Shown: piece by piece, positions 33,761 to 54,225 of the stretch
How positions within the stretch are numbered: position 1 is the first letter of the stretch
How the letters are laid out: each line of letters begins with the position of its first letter
Source: Aquila chrysaetos chrysaetos
Taxonomy: Eukaryota; Chordata; Aves; Accipitriformes; Accipitridae
Direction of reading: 5' to 3'
Assembly (NCBI RefSeq): GCF_900496995.4
Contig: NC_044008.1
Coordinates: 1,650,453 to 1,714,452 of the forward strand
Length of the DNA: 64,000 nt
Notes under the pieces: generated by a model
What the model was told of the DNA's origin: nothing
Databases searched by the model: none
Seen by the model: only the letters and a program-made list of their open reading frames with translations
Made by a program: the position numbers and the translations under genes

Positions 33761-35490
33761 GGGGCACGGGGATCCCGAGAGTGCGTGGGCTCCCGGGGCT
33801 GCAAGAGCGGGACGGGCTCTTCTCGAGAAACACCCATTTTTTTTTGGTCAAAGAAGAAAATTTCTGCACGTAAAGAGCCTTTCGCACACGAGAGTAACTG
33901 AGTTCGAGGGGCGAAAGGCAACGGGGACAGCCCCGCGCTGCCTTCAGGGTGCGAGATTTGGGGTTCTTGAATGTTCCTCCTTGGTACATCGATGCTGAAC
34001 CGCAGGAAAAACTCGAAACAAGCGTTTAATAAAACGAACTCATTTAATACGGGAACCAAATGAGCCATTTTGTTATCAGTCCCTTCAGAAAAACCCTGCA
34101 CCTCCCCGGGGAAACGGAGTCGACAGTAACAGTCGGTTCGCACCAAAAAATAGCAGCTCCCTCCCAGAGATAAAAAAGCGAGCACACCTCGCCCTGAGCA
34201 CAGAAAATTCCTCTTTTTCCCTCCCGGCAGTGCGTGCCTGAGGCCGGCAGTAAAAAATACAGTACAAAAATACATTATTGTAACAAAATACGTGGTGTTC
34301 TTGCCCCCGGCAACAAGCCAGGGTAATTCTCATGTCTTAGATGTACAAGTTTACGACGATGTTGTTCACCCTTGTCTTCAGCTCATAAATATCTTCAGCA
34401 TCTTGGGGCTTAGGAATTTTTACCCCTCTTTAAAAAAATAACTAACTACTAAAACTAACTATATACACTTCTAAAACCCTCATTTGTCAGAATTTACAAC
34501 AGATTCTTCCTTTATATAAAAAGGTTTTCAGCAAATATCGAATGACCTCTTCTTTGAAAGAAATCCAAGTGTTTTTTTCCTCCCAAAAGGTACATCCCCA
34601 AAAGCGGGGACTTAAAAAGTCCACCGGTTTATACAGCCGGGTCTCTCGCCGAGGTGCTGAAAGCCATGTGGCAGTCCGTAAGGCTCCCAAAATAAGAGGT
34701 TATTAGCAAAAAAAGCTGACGGGAGCCGTAAAAATCAATTAAAAAGCAAAGGCAGGGTAACACTGTGGTTGTACCAAAGGCACCCGGTATTTCAGAGCTC
34801 GCAAGACTGCCAATGTTGGGTGGCATGCTTACTTTGTACAAAAAAATAAAAATAAAAATCTTACTTACTGAAACCAGCAAGTCAAACATGGTTTTCTCTT
34901 TCCTTCACACCTTTTTGTGGGGTCAGAAAACCCAATTACACCAACAGCCAGGGATAAAAAAATAACCTTTTTCTTATCATAATAAAATGAACCAAAATGA
35001 GTCTAAACTTTTTGGCTTGGCTCTTCTCGTGCCTATCTGGAATTTCTTGCATCCCAAAGTTGGCCAAATTGCTGTATCTTTCCAAGCGATGGCTCGCTGG
35101 CGGCTGTGCACAACCTCGGGAGGGCTCTTCCAGCCCTCCAAGGCGTTGGAGTTTAGTCCCAAGATCAGTTAAGCGGTGACGGCACTGACAGATCCGTGGA
35201 AGAGAAACAGCAAACGGCTTTTTGAACAGGGTTCGTTCAGGTGAGGAGCCGGAAAAAGAAAACCCGCCTGGTGTTCATATGTAGTAGCGTTTTGACCGTG
35301 AAATGTTTTAAATAATATCATCACAAAACCTGCACAGGAGTTACAAACACTTCCCCTCCTCCCACAAAGAAGAGCTTAAATTATCCCGTTTCATAGTAAG
35401 TCCGCGTTTAAGTCAACAATGTAATGGTGTCGCTCAGTTCATCTTGCCAGAGGAGCATCGTTCCTCTGAACCGGCATCCCGCTGGAGATG
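33761..35490 (-). other. TMEM209: spacer and TMEM209 3' UTR
   Basis: After the G-rich array the composition drops to A/T-rich near 34000. Two ATTAAA hexamers on the minus strand (plus-strand TTTAAT at 34025-34030 and 34043-34048) are plausible poly(A) signals, giving TMEM209 a 3' UTR of about 1.45 kb. No coding frame is seen. Confidence 0.5.
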
Positions 35491-46414
<10,924 letters not shown>

Positions 46415-47499
46415 TTATACAGTAAGATTCTCAGTCAGCACAAGATTAAAGAAAAAAAAGCAGTAATCCACACCAAACTATATAAATGGGCTTTACCTTT
46501 AGCCAGAGTCATGTTTAGCGTATTAAAAAAAAGCAGATTCTTTTTATCAGTAAAGATAGGTAATATTTCTTTAATGAACTCTACTGCCAGCACTGTCACC
46601 TCAACAGTGTCTATTTTCACCAGTGAGGTACAAATGAGAGGATAGAGACAGATTCCAACCTCATTTTTGAAAAATAACATCCTTCAGAAGCGAGAGACAA
46701 AGCTCCTGCCTTCTCCAGGCAAAGGAAGACAGAGGAAGGAAAGGCCTTGCACAATCCTGCAGTATTTTTATTGAAAATTCCCACTCATTTCAGTAGGTAA
46801 CAGAGTATTTTCAGATTGTACAGCCACCTCCTGTGGGCTCACCACATCTGAAAGGTAGCAAGCTTTATGCCCAGTAACACCTTATGTGAAAGAAATAACT
46901 CTGGTGACCTTTTCTGCTAGTCTTGTCACCAAAATATGCTACTGTTCCTTCCTGCAACTTGCTTAAAAACTTGTCACATAATTCTTCACTAGACGGGAAC
47001 ATAAATAATTTGCTTTTTGGGAGAAATACTTCAACTGTACATTACTACCTTAAAAAAAAAAATACAAACCCCGAATCACATTACCTTCTTCTTACTGGTA
47101 CAATGATTCAACGGTGAAATAGTTAACATCAGGATTACTGGAAGAATTATACAAGAACATGTTGCCTGGTACTTTTCTTGACAGGGTTTTGATCCATTTT
47201 GAGCCCCAAGACTTCCCTTCCCACACTGACAAATGTAGCAGCCCTAAGCAGAGATCCTCTCCCCCATCCTCACATTCTCAGCCTCTCTCCCTGAACCATG
47301 TCCTCCTGCAGAAGCAGAAGTTGCACTGTTAAGGCACTGAAATAGAAGTGAGATTTGGTTCCTTTCTACTTGCTTAGGAAGGTTGGGTGTGGGGTTTTCA
47401 CCTCCAGACCCAAATATGTCCTCCCATACCCCCTGCCCTCTTCTACTAAGGCACAGTAATGAGGGAAGGCCTCACCTTGACAACCCATAAGGCACTGAC

Positions 47500-48065
47500 C
47501 CCAGTGCCACACATGGAGGTCCCCCACACCTCCTCTTGCCCCAAATCCCCCAGCTTCCCCCATGCATGCCCCTCTGTCACATATAGTCCCAGCTCCCCTT
47601 GCCCAAGACCCCAGGGAACCCTCCACTCAGATCTCGCTGTCACAGACAAAGAACCCCCACAGCTTCCCCTGCCACACACACAGGGATCCTCTGAGCTCCC
47701 CCTACCCAGACCCCGCCGTCACACGCAGGCAGCCTCCACATCTCCACCCCAGCCAGCAGCCCCACTCCACCCCGGGGGGCCTCTACAACTCCCCCCACTC
47801 AGACCCCACTGTCAGAGAAGCTGCCTCACCGCTCTCCCCCGCCCCCACCAGACCTCACCGTTACACACGGGCAGCCCCACAGCTCGCACTGCCCACAACC
47901 CTGTCACACAGAAGAGGCCCGACACCTGCCTCCCCCCCATCCTGACCCCTGTCACAGGGAGGCGGCCCCACATCTCCCCCCCCATCCTGACCCATCACAC
48001 AGAGGCGGCCCCACAGCTCCACCCGCCCACAACCCTGTCATACACGGGTGACCCTACGCCTCAGC
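47500..48065. repeat. C-rich degenerate minisatellite, about 45-50-base unit
   Basis: Repeated order of words CCCCACAGCTCCCCC, CCC(A/C)GACCC(C/T)G(C/T)CACAC and AGGCGGCC across at least ten imperfect units. The two clearest neighbours are near 47950 and 48000. Lies in the 5' intron of TMEM209. The 229-codon plus-strand open frame through it is compositional and not a gene. Confidence 0.8.
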
Positions 48066-48152
48066 GGCTCGCTGCTGGACACAGCCCGGCTCTAGGCAGC
48101 CTCCCCTCAGAGCCCCCCATGCAGGCCCCAGGAACCAGGCGGTGCTAGTGGA

Positions 48153-48166
48153 GGGGGGGGGGGGGG
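48153..48166. repeat. poly(G) tract
   Basis: Run of 14 G at the border between the C-rich minisatellite and the CpG island; length uncertain in any assembly. Confidence 0.8.
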
Positions 48167-48289
48167 CAGTCACAGTACCTGCCGCAGGACTGAGGGTCAG
48201 GGGAGGTAAGGGGACACACAATTCCCCTCAGGGAAGGCAGGGGCACCCCCTTTTCCCAGCCGGGGAGGGGGGGAAGCACAGCAGATCGC

Positions 48290-48540
48290 TCGCCCTCACA
48301 CAGGCGAAAGGAACCGGCCGCGCCGTCTGCGCCTGCGCGAGCGCCGCCGGCCGCGTCACCGGCCGCGCCGCGCGCGGAGGGAGGGGGCGGGGCCTGTCGC
48401 TGTAGGGAGGGCAAGGGAGCTCGCGCCGCGGCCGTTGGAGGGCGCCGCGTTTTGGCGGGAAGGGGCGCGTGAGGCGGGCGGCCATGTTGTTGCGCGCCGC
48501 GGAAGGTGTGAAGATGGCGGGGGGGGGGGGGGAAGACCGC
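48290..48540. promoter_or_regulatory. CpG-island promoter, probably shared by TMEM209 (-) and SSMEM1 (+)
   Basis: Dense CpG with classic housekeeping motifs: NRF1-like TGCGCCTGCGCGA at 48328-48340, a GC box GGGGGCGGGGCC at 48383-48394, a full E2F site TTTGGCGGGAA at 48451-48461, and two YY1-type sites, GCCATGTTG at 48481-48489 and AAGATGGCGG at 48511-48520. It stands between the divergent genes TMEM209 (coding start 46369) and SSMEM1 (coding start 49669), so a two-way promoter is likely. Which strand each motif serves cannot be told. Confidence 0.7.
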
Positions 48541-49668
48541 CTAACTCGCCGTCGTGCAGAGCCACACGTTGCTGTGTTTATGCTGAGTTGGCTGTATAAC
48601 TAAATTAATTGATTGCACGTAGTAATGTATATCAGAGCATGCATTGCCAAGGTCAACAGTTAAAGATTTTGGGTCTGTTTGCGCGCTGTACGGGTGGAAA
48701 TTCATATTTCTGTCCTGAAATCCTGTAAATGAAGAGGGTTGTGTGAATTTCGTGCTAAATCGGTGTATACAGAAGGTATTACCTGAGGTAAAGGTGGTCC
48801 CATTGGATAAGGTGGCTTGGGTGACAAGCTTGTCTCGTATGACTGGGTGGTAAATCGCGCAACATTGCCAGTGTGGTGACATACTGACTTAATCTCAGTG
48901 ACGTTTTCATGTGATATGGCCTTTTGAGGCAAGAAGAGCAGGGTATGTCTAAAGATGGGAAGAATTGGGAACCAGCAAGGTGAGAGGAGCTGGACCTGGC
49001 CCGCGGCAGCATATTGAGCTGAGGTGGCTGCAACAGCTCGTACAAGACAGGGGCAGCAGCTCTGCAAAAGGAAGATTATCTGGGATGTTCTGCTTATCTG
49101 GGTTATCCAGTCTGTTTCTTAATTTTCCCCACTTTGCTTCCAGTTTGGGTAAATGCAGAATATTCCAAGTTGCTCTACTGTTATTCTGTTATAAAGAGCT
49201 GGTTATAGGAAACATATGGTAATAAAAACACAGTTGGAGAAAGGGAGGAGAGAAACTTAAACAGGCTGAAAGTTCATTTGGTAGATCTAGGCCAATGGGC
49301 GAATTCAGTTGGTTTGAAAGTCTCTTGACTTTGACTCATTTCCTAAGCAAGAGGATGAAAGCAAGAAAAGCATGAAATGGAGATAATATTGAAGGACTGT
49401 TAAAAACCTACTTTGGCCTTCTAGTCTTAAACAGTGATGCGAGGATGGGGTGAATCGCTTTTTATCAGTTACAGAGGAAGAGGAGTCTTGTGGTGCAGTT
49501 CCCAGCCTTGACACAGCTCAAGTGAGAGGAGATGAATCCCACCCAACATCCCCAAAACAAGAGATGGTCAGCTGGGTAACAGGTTGCCGAGGGGCTGCTC
49601 CGAACGCGGAAACGCTCACCCCTTGGAGAGGGGACAGCCCCGTGTCCCAGGTCCAGCGACGAGGCTCC
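48541..49668 (+). other. SSMEM1: SSMEM1 upstream region
   Basis: Between the shared CpG island and the SSMEM1 coding start. The end of it, from 49453, is open in the SSMEM1 frame and has an in-frame ATG at 49564 with a strong context (G at -3, G at +4). No other gene or repeat is recognised. Confidence 0.45.
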
Positions 49669-52600
49669 ATGGGATACCCTTTTTCCTCTCTTGGGTGGTA
49701 TTACTGGCAGAATGACCCCGTGCTTTCTGGCGCTCATCGGAAACCAGATGAAAGGGAATATGATGAGGAGGAGGAAGGCTTTGGGGGGATCAGAGGGAAA
49801 ATCCTCCTTTGCTCCTGTGCTGGCATTTTGATTATCTGTCTTGTCTGTTGTGCTCGAGTAAGATATTTAATTCTGTGTTTTCTGCTGACACCTGCTGGCT
49901 TTTAGCAGAAGGTTATTGTGGGCTTACACAAAACTTTCCTGCCTAAAAGTCTTTCACAACCTCGGAAGTTGTTATTTATAATTATCTTATGGGATGATGT
50001 CACTGTTAGAACTGCTCTTTAATCTCCAGGTATAGGTAACTGATTGTATCTCTCCCAGTACCCTTCTTGTTATTACCAGTTACAATTCATCTGTGTGCTT
50101 GCTGTCCTAAAATGCAAAGCTAAAACATGATCCGATGGAGTGTGTGGTGCGTTATAAACTGCTGTATGACTCAAACACATGAAATCCGGGGACAACCCTG
50201 GGAAGTTGAAGGTCTTCATTTCCTAATTTAAGGAAATTTGAGTTGGAAAAAAGTAGCTCCACTGCGGTCAGTGTTGTTGCACTGGCATATAGCTGCAGAT
50301 TTTCCAGAGAGATCAAAATGAGGGTTCTGCTTCTAAAATGGTGCCAGTCACATCTACGAATGGTGAGCCACATACTGAAATCCCTACTCATTCTTTATCC
50401 AGGGCATACCCAAGGTGCCTTGCGGATTAGGAACATGGAAATAATCCATTACTTACAGAAATAATAGTTCTCTCACCAGTAATCCAAAATTAATTGCTTT
50501 ATAGCCAATTAACTTTGATCATCTAGGAGATGAGTTGCAGACGGAGCCCTTTGCCATGTTGGTGTTACAGCTCTAGCTCGAGAAGATGAGAAAAGAAACA
50601 TTTCTATCCAAAGGCGAAATGTGTGTGGGATTTCCAAGGAATATGGGCTTGTTGAGAGTCTCAGTAGAAATGGCGAAGGCATGAGGGCTCCCCTCTTGGC
50701 TGCGTTTTCCTGGGGCAGGGGCTGGCAGGGCTCCCTGTGCCGTAGCTGTGTGAGGACCAGTCAGCCTCACATCCCAGGGCCTCTCTCACAAGCTCACACA
50801 TGCTTTATAGAATTAGCATTATATAAGGAATTAAAGTTTATATGTTGTTCTAAGTAACATCATCTGTACAATGTTATTTCCCTGAAACAGATTCTCCAGA
50901 AAGTCCAAGGTAAAAGATTATATTCTGACAAAAGGGAGAGCAGTTCAAAAGGTAAATATGAGTTTTGCAAGTTACGTGTAGAGTTCAAAAAAGCATTACA
51001 GAAAATGCCCAGGACCCTGTGAGAGAGCAGGGGGCAATGCAGAATGTAAGTGGAGAGGGCAGAGGGGACAAGTGGGCCAGCAGGAGCACAAGAAAAGCTC
51101 AGTCCAGCATGGGTCGTCTCCCCTCTCTTCCCCCTTCCTACTGAATTGCCAAACACTTATTTTGAGAGGATGGGAGACGAGGGGGACTGTGGGCTTGAGC
51201 TCAGTCACGCTGTGTGGGTACGGCAAGGACAGAGGCTGCCTCTTCCTTCCTAACTGTGATAGGAGAGACTACTACCCTGTATCTTGGTTGCAAGAACATT
51301 TTTTAGATAGGGGCAACAACAGAGGGTCCAGACTTTACAGAAAAGAACTGACTCCACCTAAATTTGATGACTTTTGAGGCCTTTCTAGTTGGTAGGGGGG
51401 TCATATATCGGTATGGCAATTTTAAGCAACGAGACGAAATTTGGTTAGATGATATTCATTTAACCTTTCACTTCTTAACATGTCACCACTGCATTCGTGA
51501 TTCACTGCATGATACCACATCCTCTTAGGACTGTGTGGAGAGTACGTCCCACCCTGCCCACATTAAGTGTGCCAGGGCCTGGAGAGCGCTAATTGCCCTG
51601 AGTGGCCTCGTGGGGCCCCCACCCACATACCCTCCGCCCCTTGGTGTGGGAGCTGCATTTAAGCTGAGGCCATTCGTTTTGGTCCTTCTTTGAGTTGCAG
51701 TGGGTGCATGGTGGACTTGTAGCTCCTGATATCCTGGCTGTGGACCTGCTGTGTGAGTGTGGACTTAACCTGAGGATCTGGATTGTGGTTGTTCCTGGTC
51801 AGTGCCACCAGACCTGCTCTGCTCCCCTCGTTTGGGTCCCATGGGGCCATGCTGCTTGTGGTGAGCTCTCTATCCCTGCCTGCCTTGCTGTCACCTTTGG
51901 TTTCTGGCTTGCTGTGGCAGTGCACCCCTGCTCTTGCTGCTCCCTAATTTGGGTGTTTTGGTCCCTGAGCGCTACAGAGGCTTTCAGTCTGTGCAGAACT
52001 TTGCCCATAGGACTTACCCTGTGGTTCAAGGCTGGTCTCCAAACCCTGCAGGACCTTATGGCTACGGCGGGAGGGCACAGTGCTGCAGGCTTCTGTAACT
52101 CCTTCAGTGGGGATTAGGAGTGGGTATAAAGGTTTGGGCTTAAATGCAAGGGGTGGAGGCCCCAGATGAGACTAGCCAGGGCACTTGAAGCTTGTTGGTG
52201 TACTTCAGACCTTGGCATCATGTTTGGCGGGATCTCTTGGCAGCCTTTAAATCCATGCAGGATGTAGCATGAGTAATGAAGCAAGCTATAATTTTGCCCT
52301 AAATTAAGTCCCTCCTTCCTGTTTTCAAAGAGTGAATCCACAGGAGGTAGTGTGGACAGTCTGTTGGTTCTTTATGAAATGTTGAAGGCCATAGCTAGAG
52401 GTGGGATTTGACTTCCACCAGAATTACTGTAGTGCTAGAAGCAGGAAATCCTCGTGATGGTTCCTGTCTCTTCGGATAAACTCGTGTTATCCGATTTACG
52501 TTGAGGGGAGTGGAGATCTGCTTGTTTCCCAAGGACTGGGTTAGGTTAAACCTCAAAGACCTGGGGACTTGCAGGAACATACCTTACCTCACTGCAGAGC

Positions 52601-53434
52601 ATCTGTTCTTCACAGTGTGCCCCCAAGACACAACAGTTGCAGGATGACTAATTCCTGTATGTCAAAACAGGCAGAATCCCTGCCTGAGGCTCCCTTTGTT
52701 CCCAAAAACAGGAGGCCTGGCCTTACAAAAGACTTGCTTGGAGTCTGCTGTGAACACATGACAAGAAGCCCTTGCCCTGGCTGCAGAGGGGTAGGGTGGG
52801 AGTGGAGATCGGGGGAGGCTCCTCAGGGAGATGCTGACAAATGTTGAGAGCGGTATGGGTGAGAGCTTTATTAAGAGCTTCCTCTGGGGATTGTCAGAGA
52901 CTTCCTTTCCTTGGTCTCCTGGGGTTGATTAGAGTAGCTGAACTGTCTCCCTTCTGTCCTGTGTTAGTTCCCAGGAACCCCATCCGCAGGTATTACAACA
53001 GGGTCAGCACCTGGCTCTTCCTCAGTACCATTTTTAGTGGGACGAACCAGAATTGTATCCAGCAGCCCTCCGGCCCTACCTGTCATTCTGGGGCAACCGC
53101 AGCTGGGTGTTCCCACAACCGAAGGCAAGAGAGATGGTTCCCAAAGCTCAGCCAGGAGACTGCCCGACGCCATTACTCCTTCAACGTAGATAACAACAAC
53201 TCAAATATCTGGGCACCTTTACGGAAGGCGAACAAGATGAAGGCTATTCCCCATGAAGCGAGCTGTAGACAGAGTCCAGCACAAGAGCAAGGGGACCCAG
53301 AGAGCTACTGGATCAGGGAACAGCCCTGCGGGCATTGTAAAGCTGAGAGGACCCAGCAGTGGCTGTTCCAGCACTTCTTCAAGCCTGTGTCACCTCCTCC
53401 CGAGAAGGATACTTCATTAGAAGAGGATGTCTAG
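49669..53434 (+). CDS. SSMEM1: SSMEM1, serine-rich single-pass membrane protein 1 (middle unresolved)
   Basis: Function unknown; in mammals it is a testis-biased single-pass membrane protein next to TMEM209 and CPA2, as here. First coding exon 49669-49857: MGYPFSSLGW, a short acidic stretch (EYDEEEEGFGG), then one membrane helix (GKILLCSCAGILIICLVCCA), donor GTAAGA. Terminal exon ends at TAG 53432-53434 and carries the most conserved part, EQPCGHCKAERTQQWL, which matches a CxxCKAxRTxxW motif near the mammalian C-terminus. The frames of the two pieces cannot be joined directly: the first ends in phase 0, while the possible acceptors of the last (exon starts 52968, 52975 or 52990) need phase 1 or 2. 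At least one middle exon in 49.9-52.9 kb is therefore missing from this model. An ATG at 49564 could extend the N-terminus by 35 residues, but MGxxFS at 49669 fits the family start better. Confidence 0.75.
49858..52967 (+). other. SSMEM1: SSMEM1 intron(s)
   Basis: Separates the two recognised SSMEM1 coding pieces. Must contain at least one short coding exon to reconcile phase. A stretch near 50578-50650 reads REDEKRNISIQRRN and is charged like the mammalian segment after the membrane helix, but its splice phases do not fit cleanly, so I leave it unassigned. The right part, about 51530-52130, has a repeat-like look. Confidence 0.4.
51530..52130. mobile_element. possible LTR-type or other dispersed repeat
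   Basis: A 600-base block with base composition unlike its surroundings (G/T-rich, few A). It has a TATA-like ATTTAAG at 51656-51662 and strings of TTGCTGTGG and TTTGGGTCCC-like words, which look like an old solo LTR. I could not find clean TG...CA ends, a target duplication or an internal region, so this is only a suspicion. Confidence 0.25.
52968..53434 (+). CDS. SSMEM1: SSMEM1 terminal coding exon
   Basis: Open frame of up to 155 codons ending in TAG. The N-terminal half is poorly conserved (PIRRYYNRVSTWLF, then serine- and asparagine-rich sequence). The C-terminal 40 codons contain CGHCKAERTQQWL and an acidic end (KDTSLEEDV). The start is uncertain between three AG acceptors; 52968, after a good polypyrimidine tract and TTAG, is my first choice. 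The poly(A) signal is at 53634. Confidence 0.75.
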
Positions 53435-53445
53435 CCAGCCTGTCC

Positions 53446-53523
53446 AAGGAGAAGGGTCTAGCTGTAGAGTTGAGCTCCTCTAAATCCCTGTGCACCCAAG
53501 GCTTTTTTCTGCTCCTACTATAC
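53446..53523 (+). repeat. duplicated segment, copy A (SSMEM1 3' UTR)
   Basis: AAGGAGAAGGGTCTAGCTG and about 60 following bases reappear with few changes at 54475-54551. The shared words AGTTGAGCTCCT/GTTGAGCTCCT, CACCCAAGGCTTT and CTACT(A/G)TAC lie in the same order. Confidence 0.85.
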
Positions 53524-53633
53524 AACTTGCTTTCATGTGACTCTTGCTGCAACCTTAATTTGCTTGAAACACTGGCTGGCTGGATCTGTGTAAAACTATC
53601 CCAGCTGAAGATTGGTGGGATGCTAGTAATTTC

Positions 53634-53639
53634 AATAAA
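53634..53639 (+). terminator. SSMEM1: polyadenylation signal AATAAA (SSMEM1)
   Basis: Canonical hexamer 200 bases after the SSMEM1 stop codon, followed by T/G-rich sequence. Defines a short 3' UTR of about 220 bases. Confidence 0.8.
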
Positions 53640-53659
53640 GAATATATTTAAACTATCTG

Positions 53660-54225
53660 GCTTATATCTGGAAGTGTGTAACTTGTATATAAGAGTGAAT
53701 CTATAGCATTGCCTTATCCCAGTCTATCAGAGACAACTTGTTGCATAGGAGGCAGGACCCAGAGTTCATCCTTCAAAATAATCACTCCAATTGAGTATTT
53801 TTGCCGGAGTGAGATCTTTCTGCTGGCTGCCTCTTTGTAACAAGGAATGGGCTACTAGAAATCTATTGGAGCAAAACCCATGACCCAGAGCCTACGGGTA
53901 GAACTCCTCACGCCCAGTGAGAGCTGGGGTGACCTTCAGTTTGACTATGTTTTCCTCTATCTAGAAAAATGTGTAAAAGAACACCGAGGAGCTTTGTGGG
54001 TAAAGCTTTGCAAACAACTCCTCCCTTAGAGGTTTGAATGTGTCAGTGGAAAATATTTTTTTGAGGCGAAATCGGCCTCCTATCTGTTGGTTGCCTTGAA
54101 AGCTCTGATAAGTGCGAGAACTTAATCACATGGAATACAGTTACGTTTTATCTGAAAAAGGGGGTTTCTTAACAAATCCTGTGTAAATTCACTTTCGCTA
54201 GGCTGGGTTGAACTTCACTTCAAAC
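53660..54225 (+). promoter_or_regulatory. CPA2: SSMEM1-CPA2 spacer with CPA2 promoter
   Basis: Only about 590 bases separate the SSMEM1 poly(A) signal from the CPA2 start codon. The region is not CpG-rich, in keeping with a tissue-restricted pancreatic gene. A weak TATA-like TTTTATC occurs near 54146-54152. I cannot confirm the bipartite PTF1 element expected of exocrine genes. Confidence 0.4.

Noticed and set aside
33018-33989. 323-codon minus-strand frame and 256- and 228-codon plus-strand frames
   Set aside because: Proline/arginine- or glycine-rich translations of the G-rich minisatellite and promoter, with no conserved domain and overlapping frames on both strands.
47459-48148. 229-codon plus-strand frame
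   Set aside because: Histidine/proline/threonine-rich translation of a C-rich tandem repeat.
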